A stretch of 6,564 bases of DNA. It comes from JAUXIQ01 sp030620925 [NCBI: Nitrospinota bacterium] (GTDB lineage Bacteria > JAUXIQ01). Both the position numbers and the translations under genes were made by a program. Below the pieces are notes generated by a model, which saw only the letters and a program-made list of their open reading frames with translations, searched no databases and was not told where the DNA came from. This document shows positions 1 through 6,487 of this stretch, piece by piece (positions within the stretch are counted from its first letter, which is position 1; the number at the start of each line of letters is the position of its first letter). Location of the stretch: positions 1 through 6,564 of the forward strand of contig JAUXIQ010000117.1 of assembly GCA_030620925.1 (NCBI GenBank), in the 5' to 3' direction.

Positions 1-55
1 AACACAGATAAACCCGGATTGCAGATAAATTAATTATCAGTGTTCATCTGTGGTT
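1..55. repeat. Imperfect palindromic intergenic repeat
   Basis: The first ~19 bases (AACACAGATAAACCCGGAT) match, with about three mismatches and one gap, the reverse complement of bases 36-55 (ATCAGTGTTCATCTGTGGTT). An AT-rich near-palindromic centre (GATAAATTAATTATC, 24-38) lies between them. The CACAGAT/ATCTGTG words resemble dispersed 'ACAGAT' intergenic repeats that I recall from many environmental bacterial genomes; that likeness is from memory. The element may extend left of the window. It encodes nothing recognisable. Confidence 0.55.
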
Positions 56-62
56 CCATTAG

Positions 63-140
63 GGGGAATATACTAAACGGCTGAAGGAAGTTCAACAGGA
101 CTTTGCGCGGGATGCAAAAAACATGATGCAGGGTCTTTCT
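63..140 (+). pseudogene. Possible gene relic between two repeats
   Basis: The frame reading GAA TAT ACT AAA CGG from base 66 gives a helix-like, charged peptide (EYTKRLKEVQQDFARDAKNM, then MQGLSAGAA). It looks like real protein rather than translated repeat. The frame is closed by TAG at 60-62, directly after the palindromic repeat, and there is no ATG, GTG or TTG before the double ATG at 123-128. Downstream the frame runs into the GC-rich repeats, where the translation becomes low-quality. I infer the tail or remnant of a small gene broken by repeats, but chance is a real alternative. The family is not recognised. Confidence 0.25.
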
Positions 141-197
141 GCAGGAGCGGCATCCGCGGCGGGCGGGACTCCGTTCTGTATGACAGGATACAGTGTC

Positions 198-250
198 GTA
201 GGGGCGGGTTTCAAACCCGCCCTAATGGGGCGCCTGCAATACGCCCCTAC
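198..250. repeat. Nested inverted repeat E1
   Basis: The outer arms GTAGGGGCG (198-206) and CGCCCCTAC (242-250) are exact reverse complements. An inner palindrome, GGGCGGGTTT (202-211) with AAACCCGCCC (213-222), is perfect around a single C. The outer and inner pairings share bases, so the element can fold in two ways. It has no T-run and is not a clear terminator. Confidence 0.8.
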
Positions 251-254
251 AATC

Positions 255-293
255 GCGCCTGGAAGGCGCTCCTACCTGGCTCTTGTAGGAGCG
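255..293. repeat. Inverted repeats E2/E3 junction
   Basis: GCGCCT-GGA-AGGCGC (255-269) is a perfect hairpin. CGCTCCTAC (267-275) pairs exactly with GTAGGAGCG (285-293) across a 9-base loop. The GCGCCT hairpin recurs at 421-435 in the second unit. Confidence 0.7.
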
Positions 294-319
294 GCATCTT
301 GCCGCGACTGGTCGCTCCT
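287..319. repeat. REP-like hairpin E3
   Basis: AGGAGCG (287-293) pairs with CGCTCCT (313-319), and inside it GCGGCA (291-296) pairs with TGCCGC (300-305) around a TCT loop. The GTAGGAGCGGC...GCCGCGA wording resembles REP sequences known from pseudomonads. Given the gene content I take this as convergent or as a broadly distributed repeat style, not as evidence of Pseudomonas. Confidence 0.65.
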
Positions 320-357
320 GTCCCGCGGATTCAGAATGACAGGATGCGGAGTGGTGC

Positions 358-416
358 GTAGGGGCGTCCCGCGGCACGCGGGCCCTCGCCTGGGCAGGCA
401 CCAGACCTGCCCCTAC
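358..416. repeat. Nested inverted repeat E4
   Basis: The outer arms GTAGGGGC (358-365) and GCCCCTAC (409-416) enclose two perfect hairpins: CCCGCG-GCA-CGCGGG (368-382) and GGGCAGG-(7 nt)-CCTGCCC (392-412). It is the second-unit counterpart of the 198-250 element. The ends are shared but the interior differs. Confidence 0.75.
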
Positions 417-447
417 AATCGCGCCTGGAAGGCGCTCCCACGAAGAA

Positions 448-460
448 GGGGAACAACCCC
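448..460 (-). terminator. Weak candidate terminator after htrA
   Basis: Read on the minus strand, GGGG-TTGTT-CCCC is followed by TTCTTC, starting about 30 bases past the htrA stop. The stem has only four pairs and the T-tract is interrupted, so this is a weak call. The larger hairpins of the neighbouring repeat cluster could equally stop or stabilise the htrA transcript. Confidence 0.2.
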
Positions 461-490
461 GCTATGCCGGATTATTTGCCTATCGTGGGA

Positions 491-1939
491 TTATCTGTTG
501 ACCACCAGGTAGAGGTTCGCGCCGCGCCTGTTTATGAGCATCAGCAGGCGCTCTCTGCGCGGGCCTTCCTGTATGGCTTTACGGACGCCTTCCGGCTCTG
601 AAACCTCCTTCCAATCTATTTCCAGTATGACGTCGCCTCGCCGCAGACCGGCCTGACTTGCTTTGCTGCCCTGCTTCACTTTTGTGATGAGAACCCCTTT
701 ACCTTTTTCTATGCCCAGCTTTTCAGCGAGTTCCGGGGTGAGCTCCTGAAGGGAAATGCCTATTTCGTCTTCCGTTTCGGCAATGACTTTCTCCTCCTCT
801 TTCTCCTCCTTCGTGCCTACGCGTACTTCCATATCTTTAGTTTCGCCTTCGCGCATGATGGTGAAAGAGGCGATAGTGCCGGGCCGGGTTTTCTTTATAT
901 CTCTGGTGAACTGACTGATGTCTTCTATTTCTTTTCCCTGGAAGCTTATGATTACGTCGCCCCGTTTAAAGCCCCCTTCCTGCGCGGGGCTGTCGGGGAG
1001 CACCCTGGCGATGATGGCCCCTTTGGGCGAAGGGAGTCCGAAGGATTCGGCCAGCTCCGGGGTGACGTTTTGAATGTAGACACCCAACCAGCCCCGCACC
1101 ACGGTTCCCTTCTCCCGCAGCTCTTGGAGAATATCCCTGGCGGTGTTAATGGGGATGGCGAACCCCAGTCCCTGCCCCTTGGAGTATATGGCGGTGTTGA
1201 TGCCGATGGCGCGTCCCTGGAGGTCTATGAGGGGGCCGCCGCTGTTCCCGAAATTAATGGAGGCATCGGTCTGTATATACTCGTCGTAGGGACCTCTCCC
1301 CAGGGATCGCCGCATGGCGCTGACCACGCCCACAGTGACGGTATGCCCCAGGCCGAAAGGGTTGCCGATGGCCACCACCCACTGCCCCACTCGGACTGAG
1401 CCGGAATCGCCTAGTGAGAGGGTAGGGAGGGTATGGGGTGCATCTATCTTTATGAGGGCTATGTCCGTTTCTTCATCCCTGCCCACTACCGTCGCTTTAA
1501 ATTCCTCCCCGTCTTTTAAGATGACGGTGATCTCTTCGGCCTCTGCTATAACATGGTGGTTGGTGAGGATGTATCCTTCGCCGTCAACTATGAAGCCTGA
1601 GCCCAGGCTCTTTTTCTTGAGACCGCGATGAGGGTCTTCTCCGAAAAAGCGTTCGAAGAACTCCTCGAATCGAGGACTCCATTCCTTGAAACGTGTGCGG
1701 GGTCGTCGCTTTAAACTCGGAATGTTTAATACGCCTCCGGTGGTGCTGATATTCACCACGGCGTCCTTGACCTTTTCAGTCACGTCTGCAAAAACATCAG
1801 GCCCGAAGGGCGCCTGCCTCCCCTGACCGGCATGCAGCGAGGAAAATATTGAGTATGAGCTTCTCTCGATACTCATGGGGGCCAGGGTCAGGGCGATGGT
1901 CAGTGCCAGGAATACAGACAATGGTTTTGGGGCTCTCAT
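491..1939 (-). CDS. htrA: Do-type (DegP/DegQ/HtrA) serine endoprotease with two PDZ domains
   Basis: This is an envelope protease/chaperone that degrades misfolded exported proteins. The 482-aa product starts with a hydrophobic export or anchor segment (about 5-22). The trypsin-like domain carries the full triad: His129 (TNHHV), Asp159 (TDIALIKI) and Ser233 (GNSGGPL). PDZ1 spans about 282-375 (GWLGVYIQ; SPAQEGGFKRGD) and PDZ2 about 390-480 (ASQAGLRRGDVI). A very charged linker (KEEKEEEK, about 377-384) joins them. The family is usually 450-500 aa with this layout, so it looks complete. The ATG is supported by GAGGT (1947-1951) seven bases upstream. A TATAAA/TAATAT -10-like stretch lies at 1978-1986, but I see no good -35. 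The gene is divergent from the isomerase-lepA-lepB operon and stands alone. DegQ versus DegP cannot be decided here. Whether the N-terminus is cleaved is also unclear; LHA at 35-37 is one possible site. Confidence 0.95.
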   Translation of the reverse strand: MRAPKPLSVFLALTIALTLAPMSIERSSYSIFSSLHAGQGRQAPFGPDVFADVTEKVKDAVVNISTTGGVLNIPSLKRRPRTRFKEWSPRFEEFFERFFGEDPHRGLKKKSLGSGFIVDGEGYILTNHHVIAEAEEITVILKDGEEFKATVVGRDEETDIALIKIDAPHTLPTLSLGDSGSVRVGQWVVAIGNPFGLGHTVTVGVVSAMRRSLGRGPYDEYIQTDASINFGNSGGPLIDLQGRAIGINTAIYSKGQGLGFAIPINTARDILQELREKGTVVRGWLGVYIQNVTPELAESFGLPSPKGAIIARVLPDSPAQEGGFKRGDVIISFQGKEIEDISQFTRDIKKTRPGTIASFTIMREGETKDMEVRVGTKEEKEEEKVIAETEDEIGISLQELTPELAEKLGIEKGKGVLITKVKQGSKASQAGLRRGDVILEIDWKEVSEPEGVRKAIQEGPRRERLLMLINRRGANLYLVVNR

Positions 1940-2024
1940 TGCTCGGACCTCATGGGTAGAGCTGAAATCAGGTACTTTTTATATTAGACGGAAAATGGCT
2001 GATACCGTTGGCACTTGAATAAAC

Positions 2025-2053
2025 TTGACAGTGGTGCGCACATTTATTAAATT
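2025..2053 (+). promoter_or_regulatory. Sigma-70-type promoter for the isomerase-lepA-lepB operon
   Basis: A perfect TTGACA (2025-2030) lies exactly 17 bases before TAAATT (2048-2053, 4 of 6 consensus). A perfect TATAAT also occurs at 2061-2066, but it is 30 bases from TTGACA and has no good -35 of its own, so it may be a second, weaker start. The predicted transcript would begin near 2060 (or near 2073) and have a leader of roughly 65-80 bases. This is a sequence match only. Confidence 0.6.
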
Positions 2054-2079
2054 TAAGCTGTATAATGATTATTGTGCGC
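2034..2079. promoter_or_regulatory. Cluster of small palindromes over the promoter (possible operator)
   Basis: Within 46 bases there are GTGCGCAC (2034-2041), TTAAATTTAA (2047-2056) and ATAAT-G-ATTAT (2062-2072). GCGCACA (2036-2042) also pairs with TGTGCGC (2073-2079), so the inverted repeat brackets both -10 candidates. This placement suits a repressor site, but no known regulator motif is recognised. AT-rich palindromes are common by chance. Confidence 0.3.
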
Positions 2080-2113
2080 CCTTTGCACCTCTTGTGTAAA
2101 GGGTTTTTTGTTT
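2079..2113 (+). terminator. Intrinsic terminator hairpin in the operon leader (possible attenuator)
   Basis: CCCTTTGCAC (2079-2088) pairs with GTGTAAAGGG (2094-2103) in a ten-pair stem with one G-U pair and a five-base loop, CTCTT. It is followed at once by TTTTTTGTTT. This is a classic Rho-independent terminator that works only on the plus strand. No plus-strand gene precedes it. It lies after the predicted promoter and 26 bases before the isomerase ATG, so it should stop the operon's own leader unless bypassed. It could instead end a tiny RNA, or block transcription running antisense through htrA. Confidence 0.75.
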
Positions 2114-2124
2114 AGGCTGCGAGT

Positions 2125-2134
2125 GGGAGGTGAT
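2125..2134 (+). promoter_or_regulatory. Strong ribosome binding site of the isomerase gene
   Basis: GGGAGGTGAT is a near-perfect Shine-Dalgarno sequence, with its GGAGG core nine bases before the ATG at 2140. Its GAGGTG (2127-2132) is exactly complementary to CACCTC (2086-2091) in the loop side of the leader terminator, so it could be masked by base pairing. Confidence 0.75.
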
Positions 2135-2139
2135 TAATT

Positions 2140-3201
2140 ATGGAGTCTAAAGAGAATAAAGGCCCGAAAACCATCGATGCCTCCAGCATGGCCGAGCATC
2201 TCTTCGGTCTTCCCGACCATGTGAAGGATGCTGTGCGTTTATACGCTGAGGCCCCTTGCAGCTACCCCGGCGAAGATGTGAGAAACGTGGTCATAACGGG
2301 TATGGGCGGCTCGGCTATCGGGGGGGACCTGTTGCGCTGTGTGGTGGAACGGGATATACAGGTGCCCTTGAGCGTGGTGCGCGGGTACCGGCTGCCTGCC
2401 TTTGTAAGCGGCGGCACGCTGTTGATGGGCGTGAGCTACTCAGGCAACACCGAGGAGACGTTGAGCACGTTCCGGCAGGGGTTGGACAGGGGCGCCAAAG
2501 GCTATGCCATAACCAGCGGCGGCAAACTGGGAGGTATAGCCGAAGAGTTCAGTATATCCTGCGTGAGTATCCCTGCGGGTATGCCGCCTCGCTGCGCGCT
2601 GGGGTATCTTTTCGTCCCCCCGCTTCTTGCCCTGGCCGACACCGGACTGATACCCAACAAGGATATGGATATAAATGAGGCGGTGGGAGTGCTCATGGAA
2701 TTGAGGGAGAGTTATGGGCCTGAATCTCCCCTGGAGGAAAACCCTGCCAAGAAACTGGCAATTGAACTTTTGGATATGGCCCCGGTCATATACGGGTCGG
2801 TGGGAGGCACCGAGGCGGTGGCGCTGCGCTGGAAAACACAACTTAACGAGAACGCTAAAACTTACGCCGCCTACAACGTAATTCCGGAGATGAATCACAA
2901 CGAGATAGCGGGATGGGAAGCACAGCCCGAACTTTCGGCCAGGACGATAGCCGTTTTCCTGAGGGACGATGATGATCATCCCTTGGTCAACAAGCGCATA
3001 GAATTTAACAAGCCCATTCTGAAGGAGAAGGGTCTCACGGTTCGTGAGTTCCAGTCGTTCGGGAAGTCCCTGCTGGCCCGGCTTTTTTCTCTCCTCTACT
3101 TTGGCGATTACGTGAGTTATTACCTGGCGATCCTCTACGAGATAGACCCCACACCGGTGAAAATAATAGAAGAACTAAAGTGGAAGCTGGAGCAGGAGTG
3201 A
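2140..3201 (+). CDS. Bifunctional phosphoglucose/phosphomannose isomerase (SIS domain)
   Basis: The enzyme should interconvert glucose-6-P or mannose-6-P with fructose-6-P in the cytoplasm, linking glycolysis/gluconeogenesis with sugar-nucleotide supply. The 353-aa product has two SIS domains. Sugar-phosphate-binding motifs are visible: [10 protein letters not shown] (54-63), SYSGNTEET (99-107) and PPRCALG (149-155). The second half holds [10 protein letters not shown] (Glu237) and PEMNHNEI (His253). These two residues are 16 apart, the same spacing as the catalytic Glu203 and His219 that I recall for the Pyrobaculum enzyme. The family is typical of archaea, Chloroflexota, Actinobacteria and many uncultured phyla, and is unrelated in sequence to classical Pgi. 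The gene is first in an operon with lepA, its TGA overlapping the lepA ATG by one base. The start is set by the strong ribosome site. Its relative activity on glucose and mannose cannot be read from sequence. Confidence 0.92.
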   Translation: MESKENKGPKTIDASSMAEHLFGLPDHVKDAVRLYAEAPCSYPGEDVRNVVITGMGGSAIGGDLLRCVVERDIQVPLSVVRGYRLPAFVSGGTLLMGVSYSGNTEETLSTFRQGLDRGAKGYAITSGGKLGGIAEEFSISCVSIPAGMPPRCALGYLFVPPLLALADTGLIPNKDMDINEAVGVLMELRESYGPESPLEENPAKKLAIELLDMAPVIYGSVGGTEAVALRWKTQLNENAKTYAAYNVIPEMNHNEIAGWEAQPELSARTIAVFLRDDDDHPLVNKRIEFNKPILKEKGLTVREFQSFGKSLLARLFSLLYFGDYVSYYLAILYEIDPTPVKIIEELKWKLEQE

Positions 3202-3203
3202 TG
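3189..3203 (+). promoter_or_regulatory. Overlapping stop/start (TGATG) and internal RBS of lepA
   Basis: The isomerase TGA (3199-3201) shares its A with the lepA ATG (3201-3203). GGAG at 3189-3192, inside the isomerase coding end, is eight bases upstream; a second AGGAG (3194-3198) is too close to serve well. In-frame GTGs at 3180 and 3198 are possible starts, but the ATG gives the family-typical N-terminus and a 599-aa length. The arrangement implies translational coupling. Confidence 0.7.
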
Positions 3204-5000
3204 AAGCGAGGCGGAACAAGAAATTTTTCCATTATCGCCCATATAGACCACGGTAAGTCCACCCTTGCCGACAGGATACTTGAGCTCACCGGTGCCCTCA
3301 GCGAGCGGGAGATGCGGGAGCAGGTGCTGGATACAATGGAGCTGGAGCGTGAGCGCGGTATTACCATAAAGGCACAGACGGCCAGCTTGAATTACAGGGC
3401 GCCGGACGGGAAGGAATATTTGCTCAACCTCATAGATACGCCGGGTCACGTCGATTTCAGCTACGAAGTCTCCAAGAGCCTGCAAGCCTGCGAGGGGGTG
3501 CTCCTCCTGGTGGATGCCACTCAGGGGATCGAAGCCCAGACGCTTGCCAACGCACACCTGGCCGTGGAGCAGGGGCTGGAGATAATTCCGGTAATAAATA
3601 AGATAGATCTTCCCAGCGCGGACGTGGAGGGTGTGAAACGCCAGATGGAAGATGCCCTGGGTCTGGACGCTTCCGAGACGCTGGCCGTCAGCGCCAAGGA
3701 AGGTTGGGGCGTGGAAGAAGTCCTCGAGGCCATAGTTGAGAGGATTCCTGCGCCGCAAGGGGATGAGGAGGCACCCCTCAAGGCGTTGGTGGTGGACTCG
3801 CGGTTTGATCCCTACCGGGGCGCCGTGGTGCTCATCAGGGTGTTTGAAGGTAAGGTTGATGCGGGGGCGAAGATAATAATGGCTTCCACGCAAAAGGAGT
3901 ATGAGGTAAGCGAAGTGGGGGTTTTCACCCCGCGCATGGAAGAAGCGAGTTCCCTTGCGGCGGGTGAAGTAGGCTACCTGATAGCAGGGATCAAGCAGGT
4001 CAAAGACACCCGTATAGGAGATACTGTTACCGAACCGCGCCGGCCGACCGATGCGCCGCTCCCCGGCTTCAAAGAGGCCAAGCCCATGGTCTTCTGCGGT
4101 CTCTACCCGGTGGACAACGGGCAATACGATGAGCTGAAGGATGCGCTGGATAAGCTGTGGCTCAATGATTCCTCCTTCCATTATGAGGCTGAGACATCCA
4201 GCGCCCTTGGATTCGGCTTTCGCTGCGGCTTCCTGGGGATGCTGCACATGGAGATAGTGAGGGAACGGTTGGAGCGCGAATACGACCTGGAATTAATCAA
4301 CACCGCTCCCACAGTAGTCTACCAGGTGTTGAAAACCGACGGCAGCGTGCTATCCGTGGACAATCCTTCTAAACTTCCTCACCTCTCTTCCACCTCGGCC
4401 ATCGAAGAACCTTACGTGAACGCCACTTTGATCCTGCCCGATAAGTTTCTTGGGCCCATCCTGCAGCTGGCCCAAAACAGGCGGGGAGTGCACAAAGGCA
4501 TGGATTACCTGGATACCAGCAAGGCGCTCCTGCGGTATGAATTTCCCCTAAATGAAATAATAGTGGATTTTTATGATAAACTTAAATCTCTCAGCAAGGG
4601 TTATGCGTCTTTAGATTATGAGCCCGTGGGTTACCGGAGGTCGGACCTGGTGAAGCTGGACATCCTGATAAACGGTGAGCCGGTGGATTCGCTATCGCTT
4701 ATAGTGCACAGGGATAAGGCTTACCATAAAGGGAAACAGCTTATAACCAGGCTCCGGGAGGTGATTCCAAGACAGCTTTTCGAGGTGGTGGTGCAGGCCG
4801 CCATAGGCAACAAGATCATCGCCCGTGAATCGGTGTCGCCGCTCCGCAAAAACGTTACCGCCAAGTGTTACGGCGGGGACGTAACCAGAAAGCGGAAGCT
4901 GCTCGAGAGACAGAAGGAAGGCAAGAAACGCATGAAGAGCGTGGGGCGCGTGGAAGTGCCTCAGGAAGCGTTCACGGCGGTGCTTAAACTAGAGGACTGA
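3201..5000 (+). CDS. lepA: Elongation factor 4 (LepA), ribosome-binding translational GTPase
   Basis: LepA is a ribosome-dependent GTPase affecting elongation (back-translocation in vitro) and, by later work, initiation or ribosome biogenesis. From the ATG the product is 599 aa, the same length as E. coli LepA, and begins [20 protein letters not shown]. The GTPase motifs are all present: AHIDHGKST (13-21), RGITIK (about 52-57), DTPGH with the catalytic His (79-83), NKID (133-136) and SAK (164-166). The EF-G-like domains II, III and V follow. The LepA-specific C-terminal domain is clear ([20 protein letters not shown], then GKKRMKSVG). There is no truncation or frameshift. It is followed by lepB after only 13 bases, the same order as in E. 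coli and many other bacteria. The overlapping isomerase gene upstream is the less usual neighbour. Confidence 0.98.
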   Translation: MKRGGTRNFSIIAHIDHGKSTLADRILELTGALSEREMREQVLDTMELERERGITIKAQTASLNYRAPDGKEYLLNLIDTPGHVDFSYEVSKSLQACEGVLLLVDATQGIEAQTLANAHLAVEQGLEIIPVINKIDLPSADVEGVKRQMEDALGLDASETLAVSAKEGWGVEEVLEAIVERIPAPQGDEEAPLKALVVDSRFDPYRGAVVLIRVFEGKVDAGAKIIMASTQKEYEVSEVGVFTPRMEEASSLAAGEVGYLIAGIKQVKDTRIGDTVTEPRRPTDAPLPGFKEAKPMVFCGLYPVDNGQYDELKDALDKLWLNDSSFHYEAETSSALGFGFRCGFLGMLHMEIVRERLEREYDLELINTAPTVVYQVLKTDGSVLSVDNPSKLPHLSSTSAIEEPYVNATLILPDKFLGPILQLAQNRRGVHKGMDYLDTSKALLRYEFPLNEIIVDFYDKLKSLSKGYASLDYEPVGYRRSDLVKLDILINGEPVDSLSLIVHRDKAYHKGKQLITRLREVIPRQLFEVVVQAAIGNKIIARESVSPLRKNVTAKCYGGDVTRKRKLLERQKEGKKRMKSVGRVEVPQEAFTAVLKLED

Positions 5001-5013
5001 AGGAAAACCGGGA

Positions 5014-5598
5014 ATGGCAGACAAGGGAAAAAAAGTAAGGAAAAAATCGGCGAGCAGGGAATTCACAGAAGCCATAGTGATAGCCATCATAGCGGCCTTC
5101 TTGATCCGGGGCCTGGTGGTTCAGGCGTTCAAGATACCTTCGGGGTCCATGATACCAACGCTGGAGATCGGGGACCACATACTGGTGAATAAGTTTATCT
5201 ACAGGTTCAGAGAACCCAAGAGAGGGGATGTAATCGTATTCAAATTTCCGGGAGATGAGAAAAAGGATTACATTAAGCGCGTGGTGGGCCTTCCCGGGGA
5301 GTGGGTAGAAATGAAGGGGACCACCATTTACGTGAACGGTACGCCGCTTGACGAGACTTACACGCGCTACAACCACGGAATATCGCAGAGGAACGGCTTC
5401 CGCCCACTGTTCGTGCGGCCCGGTTACCTCTTCGTGATGGGGGATAACCGGGATAACAGCAGGGATAGTCGATCATGGGGACAATTGCAAATAGATAAGA
5501 TAAAGGGAAGGGCGTTCCTCATCTATTTTTCCTGGAACAAGCACGGAGATTTTACCCACAAGGTAAGGTGGGGCAGATTGGGAGATCGGATACATTAG
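5014..5598 (+). CDS. lepB: Signal peptidase I (type I leader peptidase)
   Basis: This membrane serine protease removes signal peptides from exported proteins, probably including HtrA encoded in this window. The 194-aa product has a basic N-terminus (KGKKVRKK), one membrane segment (about 19-37) and an external S26 catalytic domain. Box B, PSGSMIPTLEIGD, holds the nucleophile Ser45. Box D, DYIKRVVGLPGE, holds the general base Lys88. Box E is GDNRDNSRDSRSWG (143-156). The single anchor and short length fit the compact form seen in Gram-positives and in several deltaproteobacterial or Chloroflexota-like groups, unlike the 324-aa two-anchor E. coli enzyme. AAGGA at 5000-5004 sits nine bases before the ATG. 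It is the last gene of the plus-strand operon. I see no clear terminator in the 49 bases before the convergent rsmA stop. Confidence 0.97.
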   Translation: MADKGKKVRKKSASREFTEAIVIAIIAAFLIRGLVVQAFKIPSGSMIPTLEIGDHILVNKFIYRFREPKRGDVIVFKFPGDEKKDYIKRVVGLPGEWVEMKGTTIYVNGTPLDETYTRYNHGISQRNGFRPLFVRPGYLFVMGDNRDNSRDSRSWGQLQIDKIKGRAFLIYFSWNKHGDFTHKVRWGRLGDRIH

Positions 5599-5647
5599 AG
5601 CGGCATCCTTTTGCATCATATTTTCGAGAACTATTTCTTAGGCTTTA
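5599..5647. other. Convergent intergenic spacer lepB/rsmA
   Basis: This is a 49-base AT-rich gap between two convergent stop codons. I looked for a stem followed by a T-run on both strands and found none that is convincing, so lepB and rsmA transcripts may overlap at their 3' ends or end by Rho. Confidence 0.5.
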
Positions 5648-6487
5648 CTATTCCTGCATTTCGGCAAGGCAATCGCTCAGTTTCAGGAAATCCTCGATTC
5701 CCAGCTCCTCCCCCCGTATTCGGGGAGGTATGCCGGCCCCGTGAAGCGCCTCTTCTATTATGCTTTCTTCAAGAGAGGGGCGAAGAGCCGCCAGGATACT
5801 GTTCTTGACGGTCTTGCGCCTATGGGCGAAGGAAGCACCTACCAGGCTGAAAAATAGCCGCCTGTCTTTGGGATGGACGCGGGGGGCCTCAAGGAAGGTG
5901 AATTTTACCACTGCCGACGCCACCCTGGGCGGAGGGCGAAAGGCGCCGGGGGGGACTATGAGCTCTAATTTGGCATCGGAGTAATACTGCACCTTAATGG
6001 TGAGCGAGCCGTAATCCTTGCCCCCCGGGGAAGCGGTAAGCCTGCGGGCCACCTCTTCCTGGAACATTAGAGTCATGTCGGTGATGCTGTCCCTGCTTTC
6101 AATCAGGCGCATGAGAAGGGGTGTGGCGATGTAGTAGGGCAGGTTTCCTATGACCTTGAATGGGGCGGGCAGGGTCTGATAATCGAAGGTGAGGGCATCT
6201 GTGTTTAGTATGGTGAGGTTGGGAATATGTTTAAGCTTGTCGTGCAGAAAGGCACTAAGCCTCTTGTCGACCTCCAGCGCCGTGAGGTGCTTTACTCTGG
6301 GCGCTGCGGCGGTGGTGAGGACGCCCGTGCCCGCTCCTATTTCCACCGTGTAGTCTTCTGTTCTTAAATCCGCAACACTGAGGATGGCTTTGAGGATAGA
6401 GCCATCCTTCAAAATATGCTGACCCAGGCGCGGTTTGTGCGGTTTTCTTGTGCGGGGCCGCCGGGGGGAGGCCCTTCTTTTACTCAA
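5648..6487 (-). CDS. rsmA: 16S rRNA (adenine1518/1519-N6)-dimethyltransferase
   Basis: RsmA (KsgA) dimethylates two adjacent adenines in helix 45 of 16S rRNA, a late step of 30S assembly; its loss gives kasugamycin resistance. Using the TTG start the product is 279 aa, normal for the family. It has the N-terminal LGQHIL (21-26), the SAM-binding EIGAGTGVL (49-57), an acidic residue of the adenosine pocket (ALEVD), the catalytic-loop NLPYY (115-119), FQEEVARRL, and the C-terminal PRIRGEELGIEDFLKLSD. An ATG at 6535 would add 16 residues (MPLSWPPNWS...) that overlap the upstream gene and look like its other frame. The TTG has GAGAGG (6496-6501) eight bases before it and overlaps the upstream stop, so I prefer it; GTG at 6505 is a lesser option. 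The stretch after the start is very basic (KRRASPRRPRTRKPHKPR), plausibly helping rRNA binding. Confidence 0.95.
   Translation of the reverse strand: MSKRRASPRRPRTRKPHKPRLGQHILKDGSILKAILSVADLRTEDYTVEIGAGTGVLTTAAAPRVKHLTALEVDKRLSAFLHDKLKHIPNLTILNTDALTFDYQTLPAPFKVIGNLPYYIATPLLMRLIESRDSITDMTLMFQEEVARRLTASPGGKDYGSLTIKVQYYSDAKLELIVPPGAFRPPPRVASAVVKFTFLEAPRVHPKDRRLFFSLVGASFAHRRKTVKNSILAALRPSLEESIIEEALHGAGIPPRIRGEELGIEDFLKLSDCLAEMQE

Larger units (their letters stand above)
141..441. repeat. Composite GC-rich inverted-repeat cluster, two diverged tandem units
   Basis: Two units run about 144-287 and 288-441. Each starts with GGAGCGGCATC (144-154, 288-298), then has ATGACAGGAT (180-189, 336-345), GTAGGGGCG (198-206, 358-366) and a 30-bp stretch that is identical in both (243-272, 409-438). 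The spacing between copies grows from 144 to 156 to 166 bp, so the units differ by small indels as well as substitutions. Much of the sequence folds into hairpins. The ORF that crosses it is a translation of repeats and is not annotated. The cluster occupies the region downstream of htrA, which otherwise holds no gene. Confidence 0.8.

Noticed and set aside
198-250. Intrinsic terminator for the left-end region
   Set aside because: The hairpins are strong, but no T-run follows on either strand.
141-441. CRISPR array or insertion sequence in the repeat region
   Set aside because: Repeats are palindromic, unevenly spaced and only two units long, without unique spacers; there is no transposase reading frame or target-site duplication.
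123-512. Plus-strand ORF of 129 codons over the left-end repeats
   Set aside because: From about codon 8 on it is a translation of the inverted repeats (the same words recur in different frames), it runs into the htrA 3' end, and it has no ribosome site. Only the 63-140 segment of this frame looks protein-like, and that is reported separately.
2025-2066. TTGACA paired with the perfect TATAAT at 2061
   Set aside because: The 30-base spacing is far outside the 16-18 bases needed; TAAATT at 17 bases is the better partner, and TATAAT is kept only as a possible second start.
2440-2979. 179-codon minus-strand ORF opposite the isomerase gene
   Set aside because: It is a shadow of a conserved gene, with no recognisable domain and no upstream ribosome site noted.
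3135-4247. 370-codon minus-strand ORF opposite lepA
   Set aside because: It lies wholly antisense to the isomerase end and the conserved lepA GTPase, has no family motifs and is explained by codon bias on the other strand.
5707-5728. Strong hairpin CCCCG-TATT-CGGGG flanked by CCT/AGG
   Set aside because: It lies inside the conserved PPRIRGEEL codons of rsmA, is not followed by a T-run on either strand, and is explained by coding constraint.
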